The position numbers were made by a program, and so were the translations under genes. From the NCBI GenBank assembly GCA_030044485.1, contig JASHVQ010000131.1:1-12005 (forward strand): DNA of 12,005 nucleotides. Reading direction: 5' to 3'. The notes under the pieces are model-generated. The model was not told the DNA's origin and ran no database searches. It saw only the letters and a list, made by a program, of their open reading frames with translations. Below are positions 1-6,453 of this stretch, piece after piece; within the stretch, counting starts at the first letter, position 1, and every line of letters begins with the position of its first letter. This DNA comes from Methylovirgula sp. (GTDB lineage: Bacteria; Pseudomonadota; Alphaproteobacteria; Rhizobiales; Beijerinckiaceae).

Positions 1-987
1 CGTCTCGGGTTGGTTCGTGCCGTGGATGCGGTAGAGCGACGAGCCGAGGTAGAGGGCGCGCGCCCCCAACGGATTGTCGGGACCGCCGTCCAAATGCGCC
101 GGCAGATCGGGGCGCCGCTTCAGCATGTCGGAGGGCGGAATCCATGCCGGCCATTCGGCCTTGCGGGTAATCTTTTTGATCCCCGCCCATTCGTAGCCGG
201 GGCGGCCGACGCCGATGCCGTAGCGCAAAGCCTTGCCGTGCCTCTCCACCAGGAAGAGAAATTTGTCCGGCGTGTCGATGATGACCGTGCCCGGCTTTTC
301 CTGCCCGGCGTAATCGACTTCCTGACGCATGTAGACCGGGCTGATACCGGATTGCGGCGACGCTGCGGGCTCGGCCTCGGCCCGATAGTCGGCGGGCTGA
401 ACACGCCCTTGAGTTAGGGCGTAGGGTCGCGGGCTCGCGGCCTGCGGGCGTCCATAGGATTGCGGGTTGGCGGGAGGCTGCGCCGGGGCGTATTGAGCCG
501 CGGCGGGGGCCAAAATGGGATCGTAGCTCTGCCCGGCCGGCGCGGCATATTGCGCCGGAGCATAGGCTCGGACCGGCGCGGAAGACTGATAAGAAGACTG
601 ATAATTTGACGCGGGCGTCGAGGGCGGCAGGGGATCGTTGGTCTGCTGGGCGTATCGCGGCGGAACATAGGTCGGCGGCGGATAGGATGGCGCATAGGAT
701 TGAGCGTAGTTCGGCGCCGCGTCGGGCGGTGTCACGTCATAATTCGGCGCGGCAAGGTTGACGGGGACCGGCGTGTAAGAATGGGTGACGGCGTCGAACC
801 AGGTTTGCGTGCCGGGCGCCGCAAAACTCGTGGCGGGCGGCGTCATGTCGTGCCGGGCGAAGAGATATTGGATGAGGCCGCCGTAGTTCTGCGCCGGCGC
901 ATAGGTCTGCGCGTCCGTCTCGTTGAGCGCAAAGGGCGGGATTGTGAGCGCCGCCGCGCAAAGCCAGAGCACGGAACGCTTCGTCAT
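1..987 (-). CDS. L,D-transpeptidase (YkuD family) with long Tyr/Pro/Ala linker, C-terminus cut by window edge
   Basis: The frame is open from an ATG at 987 to the left edge (329 codons, no stop), so the gene continues outside. A TGA three codons upstream makes this ATG the first possible start, although its ribosome site is weak. Residues 1-27 look like a signal peptide: basic TKR, then a hydrophobic run through ALTIPPFAL. Residues 28-215 are low complexity, rich in Tyr, Pro, Ala and Gln, with YAPAQ three times (29, 142, 166). From about residue 232 (VIIDTPDKFLFLVERHGKALRY) the protein matches the YkuD fold, including GVGRPGYEW and the family block YLGSSLYRIHGTNQPET at 313-329. The catalytic SHGCxR motif would lie just past the edge. 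Family members make 3-3 peptidoglycan cross-links or attach proteins to peptidoglycan in the periplasm. The family is clear from the HGTNQP block; the exact substrate is not. Confidence 0.88.
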   Translation of the reverse strand, partial: MTKRSVLWLCAAALTIPPFALNETDAQTYAPAQNYGGLIQYLFARHDMTPPATSFAAPGTQTWFDAVTHSYTPVPVNLAAPNYDVTPPDAAPNYAQSYAPSYPPPTYVPPRYAQQTNDPLPPSTPASNYQSSYQSSAPVRAYAPAQYAAPAGQSYDPILAPAAAQYAPAQPPANPQSYGRPQAASPRPYALTQGRVQPADYRAEAEPAASPQSGISPVYMRQEVDYAGQEKPGTVIIDTPDKFLFLVERHGKALRYGIGVGRPGYEWAGIKKITRKAEWPAWIPPSDMLKRRPDLPAHLDGGPDNPLGARALYLGSSLYRIHGTNQPET

Positions 988-1210
988 TTTCGTTCAGCCA
1001 TGCCAAATCCGCGGGAATTGAATGGTCAACGAAAGCGCCTGTTGAAATTCATGCTTTGCGGCAAGTAACTGGGTAATCTCAATGGCTTTGGTAAAGGAAG
1101 CGTAAACCGCAGGCGCCGGCGCGCCGCGCGCTCCGAAAATAGACTTTCGAGCAAGACGGATTTCCCAAGGAAGACGGATTTCCCGAGGAAGATGGATTTT
1201 CGAGGAAGCC
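988..1210. other. Intergenic gap between the guanylyltransferase and transpeptidase genes
   Basis: These 223 bases separate two minus-strand genes. The half next to the guanylyltransferase stop holds an 18-base tandem repeat, listed separately. The rest must contain the promoter and leader of the transpeptidase gene, but I see no convincing -35/-10 pair, terminator with a T run, or small gene. Confidence 0.6.
1135..1202. repeat. 18-base tandem repeat, three clear copies plus one decayed
   Basis: AAGACGGATTTCCC recurs at 1153-1166 and 1171-1184 with a period of exactly 18 bases. A third copy, AAGATGGATTTTCG, is at 1189-1202, and a more diverged one, AAAATAGACTTTCG, is at 1135-1148. The array starts nine bases past the stop of the guanylyltransferase gene on its downstream side. 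The copies nearest each other are identical over 14 bases, so the array looks like slippage-driven expansion. There are too few copies, without distinct spacers, for a CRISPR array. Confidence 0.8.
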
Positions 1211-2653
1211 TCAGACGCGGTTGTAGACGTCTTCGAGGCGAACGATGTCATCTTCGCCGAGGTAGGACCCGGTTTGCACCTCGATCAATTCGAGGTCGAT
1301 CTTTCCCGGATTGGCGAGGCGATGGATCGTGCCGATCGGCAGGTAGATCGATTCGTTCTCGTGAACGAGAACGACGTCGTCGTTGCGCGTCACTTCGGCG
1401 GTGCCGCGAACGACGATCCAATGCTCGGCGCGATGCAAGTGCTTTTGCAGCGAGAGTCTCGCGCCGGGTTTCACGACGATGCGCTTAACGTGATAGCGCG
1501 AGCCGCGATCGACCGACTGGTAATAGCCCCAGGGGCGGTGGCTCCTTTTGTGCTCAAAGGCCTCGCGGCGATTTTCGCTCTTGAGCCGATCGACGAGCTG
1601 CTTGACTTTATCGCCATGCGCCCGATCGAGCACGAGCACGGCGTCTTCGGTCGTCACCACGACGACATTGTCGACGCCGACCACGGTGGTCAAATTTTCA
1701 TCGGAGCGGATGTGGACGTTGCGCGCATCCATGACGACGCCGTGGCCGCGAACCGAATTGCCGTTGGCGTCACGTTGCGACAATTCGCACACCGCCGCCC
1801 ACGTGCCGACGTCCGACCAACCGATGTCGGCGGGGACGACCGCCGCGCGCTGCGTATGTTCCATGACCGCATAGTCGATGGAGATTTTCGGGGCGCGCGC
1901 GAAAGCCTCTTTGTCGAGCAGAAGGAAATCGAGATCGCGGCGCGCCTTGGCCAGGGCGTCGCAGGCCGCCTCGAGAATTGCCGGCGCGAAACGCCGCAGT
2001 TCCTCCTCCATGATGTCGGCGCGGAAAAAGAAATTGCCGGCGTTCCACAAGTGCCCGGCGGCAACGTAAGCCGCGGCTGTGGGGGCATCGGGCTTTTCGA
2101 CGAAGGCCTCGACTTTGAGAACCGTGCCATTGTCGACGACCGCTTTGCCCGTCTTGATGTAGCCATAGCCGGTGGCCGGTTCCTTCGGCTTTATGCCGAG
2201 CGTGACGATGTGGCCGCCGGCCGCAGCGGCAGCCGCTTCGCGGCACGAGGCGATGAAACCGCCGCGGTCGCGCAGCGTATGGTCGGCCGCCAGGACCGCG
2301 ACGATCGTCTTGGGATCGGTTTCCATCGCCAGTTCCGTGCCCACCGCAACGGCGGGGCCGGAGTCTCTGCGCAAGGGCTCGAGCACGATATGCGCGCTCC
2401 TGCCAATTTCCTGCAACTGCTCGGCGATGAGAAAACGATAGTCCTGGTTCGAAATGACGATCGGCGTTTCGAACAAAGGATCGGTCAGCGTCTCGATCGC
2501 CGTTTGAAACGTCGAGCGCGAACCGAGAAGGGGAATGAACTGCTTGGGACGGCTCTCGCGCGACTCGGGCCACACCCGCGTACCCGAGCCGCCGCACATG
2601 ATGATGGGAAGGATCTTCAACAATTTCCCCGTCTTGACCCCTGCTGCCGGCAC
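1211..2653 (-). CDS. manC: Mannose-1-phosphate guanylyltransferase / mannose-6-phosphate isomerase (bifunctional)
   Basis: This 480-residue protein has the usual length and order of type II PMI-GMP enzymes. The nucleotidyltransferase signature GGSGTRVWPESRESRPKQF is at residues 21-39, with AADHTLRDR near 122 and FVEKP at 184-188. The C-terminal cupin is the isomerase domain: HRPWGYYQSVDRGSRYHVK near 372-390, then the metal-site block around Q403, H405, H407, E410 and H411, with H444. It interconverts fructose-6-phosphate and mannose-6-phosphate, and makes GDP-mannose from mannose-1-phosphate and GTP in the cytoplasm, for capsule, O-antigen or exopolysaccharide. The listed start is GTG with no clear ribosome site. 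A TTG at 2623 or 2620, after a GGGG-rich stretch and closer to the usual family N-terminus (KILPIIMCGG), is a fair alternative. No phosphomannomutase or glycosyltransferase gene is next to it here. Confidence 0.95.
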   Translation of the reverse strand: MPAAGVKTGKLLKILPIIMCGGSGTRVWPESRESRPKQFIPLLGSRSTFQTAIETLTDPLFETPIVISNQDYRFLIAEQLQEIGRSAHIVLEPLRRDSGPAVAVGTELAMETDPKTIVAVLAADHTLRDRGGFIASCREAAAAAAGGHIVTLGIKPKEPATGYGYIKTGKAVVDNGTVLKVEAFVEKPDAPTAAAYVAAGHLWNAGNFFFRADIMEEELRRFAPAILEAACDALAKARRDLDFLLLDKEAFARAPKISIDYAVMEHTQRAAVVPADIGWSDVGTWAAVCELSQRDANGNSVRGHGVVMDARNVHIRSDENLTTVVGVDNVVVVTTEDAVLVLDRAHGDKVKQLVDRLKSENRREAFEHKRSHRPWGYYQSVDRGSRYHVKRIVVKPGARLSLQKHLHRAEHWIVVRGTAEVTRNDDVVLVHENESIYLPIGTIHRLANPGKIDLELIEVQTGSYLGEDDIVRLEDVYNRV

Positions 2654-2687
2654 AAAGCCGAGGGCCGCCGTCGCGGCGCGATCCTAA

Positions 2688-2730
2688 CCGGTCGAACCGG
2701 AGCTGAATAGGCCACTTGATAGGCCACTTG
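2688..2730. repeat. Perfect 12-base tandem duplication and small hairpin upstream of manC
   Basis: ATAGGCCACTTG occurs twice in direct succession at 2707-2718 and 2719-2730. Just beside it, CCGGT and ACCGG (2688-2692 and 2696-2700) form a five-pair stem with a three-base loop. Both lie within 80 bases upstream of the manC start, in the 123-base gap behind the CYTH-CHAD gene, so they may sit in the manC promoter or leader. No -35/-10 pair is convincing. Confidence 0.6.
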
Positions 2731-2756
2731 CGCGGGAAATGCCGATGCCGTTAAGC

Positions 2757-2774
2757 CGAGGGTTGTTCCCCTCG
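2757..2774 (-). terminator. Possible weak terminator hairpin after the CYTH-CHAD gene
   Basis: CGAGGG at 2757-2762 pairs perfectly with CCCTCG at 2769-2774 across a six-base loop, directly behind the stop codon of the CYTH-CHAD gene on the minus strand. The position suits transcription termination. The stem is only six pairs and no T run follows, so it may be merely a transcript-end structure. Confidence 0.35.
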
Positions 2775-2776
2775 CC

Positions 2777-4351
2777 CTAGCGGTCTCCAAGCTCGTCCCA
2801 AAACGGTTTGATGTCGGCGAGAGCGCGGCGCGCTTTGCCCGCCTTTTTCTGGAATTCGGCTTCCGGCAGGCCCTTGATGTTATCGGCCAGGGATTCGATT
2901 GCGAGACCGGGGAGGCCCGCGTCGCTGAGGCGTTCCTCGCCGATCTCCTGCATCAGGGACGCAAGAAAACGCCGCGCCATGCGCACGTCGTTCTCCTTGC
3001 CGAGGATCGACTGCAAATCCTTGAGAGAGGCAATGAACGAACGGAAACGCTTATGCGACTTCGGATGCGCCTTGGGGGCGACGAGGCTTTCGAAAAACTC
3101 GCTGCTGTAGCGCAAGTTTTTGGCGCGAATTCGAATCTTGTGACGCTCTTCGTGGTCGGCATCTTCGAGGTCGCGACAGCGCTCTTTGAAGCGGCGCGTC
3201 GCCGTGGCGAGCTTTCGCTCGACGAAGATGCCAACGTCCTCCCGCCGCCGGTTCTTGCGCTCGGCATCGCGCGTCCAATCGCCGGCTTCGATCCAGGCGA
3301 CGAGACGCAGGTATAGGCTTTGCGGCGCCGACAAGGCGGCGACCAGCTCGTCATAGGCCGCGGCGCGGCGCACATCCATCATGTGCAGGAGCGCCTGGGC
3401 CGGCGCCGGGGGATCCTTGCCGACCGTCGGCTCGATGACATCGGCGATCAGAACGTCGAGATCGCGCGCCTTCTGAAGATTCGCCGCGAGCCGTTTGAGC
3501 TCGGCGAATAGCTCGTCGCCTTCCGGACCCGAGACCAGCGGGGAGAAGAGCCGAAGCGCCGTTGAAAGGCGGCGCAGCGCGACGCGACACTGGTGCACGG
3601 CTTCGCGGTCGCGGGTCGCGCGGATCGCCGCCTCGTTGACGAGGAACTGGTCGAAACAGGCGCGCGCGATCGTCTGAAACGCCGCCGCGGCGTCCATGTC
3701 GGGGGAAAGTTTCGGCACAAAGGCCGTGACATGCTGGTCGCGCAGGCCTCCGCAGAAGCGGTAGCCGCGCAGCGCCGTCCCCTCGGCGCTCAGACGCAGT
3801 TTTTCCGGATCGCAAATCTGTTTCAAGAGCGAGAAGAAATCCCGCGCCGATCCGCCCTTGCGCGCAAAAGTCGCGAGCGCGCAAGACATCTGGCGGCGGT
3901 TCCCGGTAATCCGCAAACGCTCGAGTTTGATCTCGGTTTTTGCGCCGGCAACGCGTAAGGCCCAGCGATCGCTTTGCGTTTCGACTTGGAACTGGACGCA
4001 TTGCGGCTCGTCCTTGGGGCGCAGAAGGGCGCGGATGGAGCGGCGCGCCGGCGACGAGGTCGCCGCCGAGAGCGGCTCGGCGACTTCCGCCCAGCCGTTC
4101 GGAGCAGGCAGGCCGTAGGCGGTCTTGGCGAGGGCTTCCTTTACGTCGTCGGAGGTAAATTGGCCGCTGCGGCGGACGCTGAGAGCCAAGCCGCGATTGC
4201 CGATCGCGGCCTGCGGCGTGTCAAGATAAATGGCGAATTCTCTTGTCGCGGCCTTTGGCTCGGCGCCCAGACGCTCGACGCTGCCGATCAGCCAATCGCA
4301 AGTTTGCGGATCGAGATCGAACCGACAGGAAATCTCACGCGCCTTACGCAT
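2777..4351 (-). CDS. CYTH and CHAD domain protein (putative polyphosphate-associated)
   Basis: Counting from the ATG at 4351, the protein has 524 residues. That start is preferred because GGAG lies five bases upstream and because the CYTH-like strand REISCRFDLD follows at once. The same frame stays open to an ATG at 4462, but the extra residues look unlike the family. Residues 1 to about 193 resemble CYTH (EISCRFDL, then EIKLERLRI near 140). Residues from about 225 to 515 are a CHAD helical repeat domain, with VHQCRVALRRLSTALRLF near 252 and HKIRIRAKNLRYSSEFFESL near 404, both carrying the expected basic and His residues. CHAD domains are known to bind polyphosphate; CYTH domains hydrolyse triphosphates such as tripolyphosphate. 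The CYTH signature ExExK is degenerate here (E6-S8-R10), so catalysis is doubtful. It may be cotranscribed with manC, 123 bases downstream, but nothing links their functions. Confidence 0.87.
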   Translation of the reverse strand: MRKAREISCRFDLDPQTCDWLIGSVERLGAEPKAATREFAIYLDTPQAAIGNRGLALSVRRSGQFTSDDVKEALAKTAYGLPAPNGWAEVAEPLSAATSSPARRSIRALLRPKDEPQCVQFQVETQSDRWALRVAGAKTEIKLERLRITGNRRQMSCALATFARKGGSARDFFSLLKQICDPEKLRLSAEGTALRGYRFCGGLRDQHVTAFVPKLSPDMDAAAAFQTIARACFDQFLVNEAAIRATRDREAVHQCRVALRRLSTALRLFSPLVSGPEGDELFAELKRLAANLQKARDLDVLIADVIEPTVGKDPPAPAQALLHMMDVRRAAAYDELVAALSAPQSLYLRLVAWIEAGDWTRDAERKNRRREDVGIFVERKLATATRRFKERCRDLEDADHEERHKIRIRAKNLRYSSEFFESLVAPKAHPKSHKRFRSFIASLKDLQSILGKENDVRMARRFLASLMQEIGEERLSDAGLPGLAIESLADNIKGLPEAEFQKKAGKARRALADIKPFWDELGDR

Positions 4352-4656
4352 GCGCACTCCGCGCCGATGGTGCGATACGGTCCCCGCGCCTTGTCCAATG
4401 TCTGAGCAAAGTCGCGCGCACCGGGGATATTTTCTAGCCCGGAAATGCGATTTCGGCATCATTTCGATGAAGATGCGCCCATGTGGCGATTATTGAAGCG
4501 ATTTCTGCTGCGCCAGAGCGCCGCTCCGGCCTCGTTGGGAGACGGCAATCGGAGCCTCGCCCGGGTTCGGGCGGGTTCTGCCGTGATTGCCCTCGCCCGC
4601 GGCGCCCCAAGGATCACATCGTTCGAACGGATCGGCGAGCCCGGCGATGAGGCTTC
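4352..4656. other. Intergenic gap upstream of the CYTH-CHAD gene
   Basis: These 305 bases lie between two minus-strand genes. They hold the ribosome site (CTCC at 4357-4360 on the plus strand) and presumably the promoter of the CYTH-CHAD gene. GAAATG and CATTTC (4442-4447, 4460-4465) form an inverted repeat about 90 bases upstream of its start. A larger nested inverted repeat at 4544-4591 is listed separately. I see no supported gene on either strand. Confidence 0.6.
4544..4591. repeat. Nested inverted repeat downstream of the aminotransferase gene
   Basis: GGCAATC at 4544-4550 pairs with GATTGCC at 4585-4591. Inside, CGCCCG at 4558-4563 pairs with CGGGCG at 4568-4573 over the loop GGTT. It lies 66 bases beyond the stop of the aminotransferase gene on the minus strand, so it may end or protect that transcript. 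No T run follows, so a classical intrinsic terminator is not shown. Confidence 0.45.
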
Positions 4657-5544
4657 TCAGGCCGCCTCCTGCTTGGGGCGCACTTCGGCCGAATAATCCT
4701 CGACGAAGGTGCGCGACAGAATCCCGGGCGTGAATTTATAGGGCCCGATTTCCGAAACCGGCGTAACTTCGGCACCCGTGCCGGTGATGAAACATTCCTC
4801 GAATTTCTCGAGTTCCTCCGGCATGATACGCCGCTCGACGACCTTGATGCCGCGGCGCCGCGCCAGGTCGATGACGGTACGCCGCGTGATCCCGTCGAGA
4901 AAACAATCGGCGATCGGCGTGTGAAGCACGCCGTCCGCGGCAAAGAAAATATTGGCGCCGGTACATTCGGCGACGCGTCCCTGCCAATCGAGCATCATGG
5001 CGTCGGCATAGCCGCGCCGCTCGGCCCGGTGCTTGGAGATGGTGCAGATCATGTAAAGGCCGGCGGCCTTGGCGAGGCTCGGCGCGGTGCGCGGGTCGGG
5101 GCGGCGATATTCGGCAATGTCGAGGCGGATGCCGCGCATCTTTTCCGCCACGTTGAACATGCTGGGCCAAGGCCAGACGGCGATGACCGTGTTGACGGTC
5201 GAATTCTGCGCCGCGACCGCCATCATTTCGCTGCCGCGCCAGGCGACCGGGCGCACGTAGCAGTCCGTCAGATTGTTCTTGTCGACGACGAGCTGCTTGG
5301 CCGCATCGAGCTCGGCGACCGAGTAGGGGATTTCGAAATCGAGCTGATTGGCGGAGCGCTTGAAGCGCTCCGAATGTTCGGTGGATTTGAAAATCTTGCC
5401 GCCGTAGGCGCGTTCGCCCTCGAAAACGCAGGAGGCGTAGTGCAGCCCATGCGAGAGGACGTGCAGCTTGGCATCGCTCCAAGCCAGGAGCTTGCCGTTC
5501 ATCCAGATGAAGCCGTCGCGCTGGTCGAAAGGCAGGACGGACAT
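4657..5544 (-). CDS. ilvE: Branched-chain amino acid aminotransferase (PLP fold type IV)
   Basis: The 295-residue protein has the normal length of class IV aminotransferases. It opens with FIWMNGKLLAWSDAKLHVLS and FEGERAY, as branched-chain enzymes do. The PLP lysine is K159 in APSLAKAAGLYM. It also carries GRVAECTGANIFF near 190 and a C-terminal FITGTGAEVTPVSEIG block. It is expected to transfer amino groups between glutamate and the 2-oxo acids of leucine, isoleucine and valine in the cytoplasm, using pyridoxal phosphate. The ATG at 5544 is supported by AGAGGAG nine bases upstream. The gene diverges from the MarR-regulator-kinase operon and shares a 348-base control region with it. A D-amino-acid aminotransferase or aminodeoxychorismate lyase role is less likely, given the length and the SHGLHYASCVFEGERAY block. 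Confidence 0.93.
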   Translation of the reverse strand: MSVLPFDQRDGFIWMNGKLLAWSDAKLHVLSHGLHYASCVFEGERAYGGKIFKSTEHSERFKRSANQLDFEIPYSVAELDAAKQLVVDKNNLTDCYVRPVAWRGSEMMAVAAQNSTVNTVIAVWPWPSMFNVAEKMRGIRLDIAEYRRPDPRTAPSLAKAAGLYMICTISKHRAERRGYADAMMLDWQGRVAECTGANIFFAADGVLHTPIADCFLDGITRRTVIDLARRRGIKVVERRIMPEELEKFEECFITGTGAEVTPVSEIGPYKFTPGILSRTFVEDYSAEVRPKQEAA

Positions 5545-5553
5545 CGAGCCGCA

Positions 5554-5560
5554 CTCCTCT
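5554..5560 (-). promoter_or_regulatory. Strong ribosome binding site of ilvE
   Basis: The minus strand reads AGAGGAG here, nine bases before the ATG at 5544. It is one of the two clearest Shine-Dalgarno sequences in the window and fixes the aminotransferase start. Confidence 0.8.
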
Positions 5561-5577
5561 TACATCACCGTCCGCGG

Positions 5578-5614
5578 CGCGGGCGGATCTTGTTTTTGAC
5601 GGGAGCCGCCCGCG
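5578..5614 (-). promoter_or_regulatory. Stem-loop in the ilvE leader
   Basis: CGCGGGCGG at 5578-5586 pairs perfectly with CCGCCCGCG at 5606-5614 across a 19-base loop. On the minus strand it falls in the untranslated leader of the aminotransferase gene, about 17 bases upstream of its ribosome site. It could take part in attenuation, affect mRNA stability or be incidental in GC-rich DNA. I see no leader peptide rich in Leu, Ile or Val codons beside it. Confidence 0.5.
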
Positions 5615-5652
5615 GCGATCGAATTCGCGATCAATTGTCGTCCGCAGATGGC

Positions 5653-5698
5653 TTGACGGGTAGCAATCTTGCTGAAATATGTCAATATCACTGACTTA
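5653..5698. promoter_or_regulatory. Divergent promoter region with a MarR-type palindrome
   Basis: On the plus strand TTGACG (5653-5658) is followed at about 17-18 bases by the AT-rich AATATG/ATATGT, a plausible -35/-10 for the MarR operon. On the minus strand a perfect TTGACA (5680-5685) faces the aminotransferase gene, though its -10 is poor. An imperfect 21-base palindrome at 5678-5698 has arms TATGTCA and TGACTTA (six of seven positions match) around a seven-base centre, and overlaps both promoters. MarR proteins commonly bind such sites in their own divergent promoters. The assignment to this MarR protein is inference. Confidence 0.5.
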
Positions 5699-5851
5699 AA
5701 TTCCGCCGCTCTCGCTCAAAACCGGCGTCGGCCTTGGCCAAGAGCAATCGGGCCAATGAGCAATATGGCCGATGCCTCCCGCGCCGCGCTGCGCCAGACG
5801 CGCGCAGAGGCAACCGGGTTTTCGCGGGCCGAGATTGCAGCGCCTGAACCT

Positions 5852-5877
5852 GGCCGGTGGGCAATCGCCCGCCGGCC
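5852..5877 (+). promoter_or_regulatory. 11-pair hairpin just upstream of the MarR start codon
   Basis: GGCCGGTGGGC (5852-5862) and GCCCGCCGGCC (5867-5877) pair along all 11 positions in RNA (ten Watson-Crick, one U-G) around the tetraloop AATC. The stem ends six bases before the GGAAGG ribosome site (5883-5888) and 15 bases before the ATG at 5893. It buries the in-frame GTG at 5857, which supports choosing the ATG. Its position suggests control of translation, or a transcriptional pause. Confidence 0.6.
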
Positions 5878-5892
5878 GAACCGGAAGGGGCC

Positions 5893-6453
5893 ATGGACTC
5901 CGCGCCGCGCAGAAAAACCTCGGAACCCGCGCAGGCGGCGGCGCCGCGGATCGCCGCGGACGCGGCGGATCCCGATCCGATGTTCGACCTCATCGAACTT
6001 CTCTTTTTCGCCTATCGCGACTTTGTCGGCGACGCCGACCGTCTCCTCGAGAATTACGGCTTCGGCCGGGCGCATCACAGGGTATTGCATTTTGTCAGCC
6101 GCCACCCGGGGCTCACGATCGCCGAGCTTCTCGATATACTGAAGATCACCAAGCAGAGTCTCAATCGCGTGCTCAAGGAACTGCGCGGCAAAGGCTATGT
6201 GGAAGTGCGCGCCGGAGCGGTCGACCGCCGGCAGCGGCAGCTCTATCCGACCAAGGCCGGCATCGCTCTCGCCCTCAGCATCGCCAAATTGCAGTCGCAG
6301 CGGTTTCGCCGCGTCTTCGGGCAATTGCAAAAGAGCGCGCGCCCCGAGGCGATCGCCTTCCTGCTCGCGCTGATCGATCCGGCGGAAAGAGACAAGGTCG
6401 CGGGCCTGGTCGCCGCCGGCGCGCGGCTGAAGCCCGCGGGGCGCGAGCCGTGA
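5893..6453 (+). CDS. MarR-family transcriptional regulator (PetP-like)
   Basis: The 186-residue protein has a short Pro/Ala-rich N-terminus and then a helical dimerisation segment ([16 protein letters not shown]). A winged helix-turn-helix follows at about residues 62-125: [20 protein letters not shown], the recognition helix region [19 protein letters not shown], and the wing [13 protein letters not shown]. The ATG at 5893 is chosen over the in-frame GTG at 5857 because GGAAGG lies four bases upstream and the GTG sits inside a strong hairpin. It overlaps the next gene by four bases (GTGA), so the two are translationally coupled. A MarR gene immediately before an OmpR-type regulator matches the PetP-PetR pair known from Rhodobacter capsulatus. 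The resemblance is of layout and family, so target genes cannot be assumed. It may repress itself through the palindrome at 5678-5698. Confidence 0.88.
   Translation: MDSAPRRKTSEPAQAAAPRIAADAADPDPMFDLIELLFFAYRDFVGDADRLLENYGFGRAHHRVLHFVSRHPGLTIAELLDILKITKQSLNRVLKELRGKGYVEVRAGAVDRRQRQLYPTKAGIALALSIAKLQSQRFRRVFGQLQKSARPEAIAFLLALIDPAERDKVAGLVAAGARLKPAGREP

Noticed and set aside
1135..1202. CRISPR-like array
   Set aside because: Copies are contiguous 18-base units without spacers and there are no cas genes; it is a simple tandem repeat.
1274..2710. 478-codon open frame on the plus strand
   Set aside because: It lies antisense to the manC gene over nearly its whole length. The minus-strand product has full catalytic motifs; the antisense product resembles no family and reflects GC-rich codon use.
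4352..4462. N-terminal extension of the CYTH-CHAD protein to ATG 4462
   Set aside because: The extra 37 residues look random, whereas ATG 4351 has GGAG five bases upstream and leads straight into the CYTH strand.
4445..4696. 83-codon plus-strand frame behind ilvE
   Set aside because: It overlaps the ilvE end, has no convincing ribosome site and matches no family. The inverted repeat at 4544-4591 better describes the stretch.
5772..6449. Extension of the response regulator frame upstream to 5772
   Set aside because: This stretch runs out of frame through the MarR gene and encodes an Arg/Gly/Pro-rich product. The regulator fold begins only after GTG 6450.
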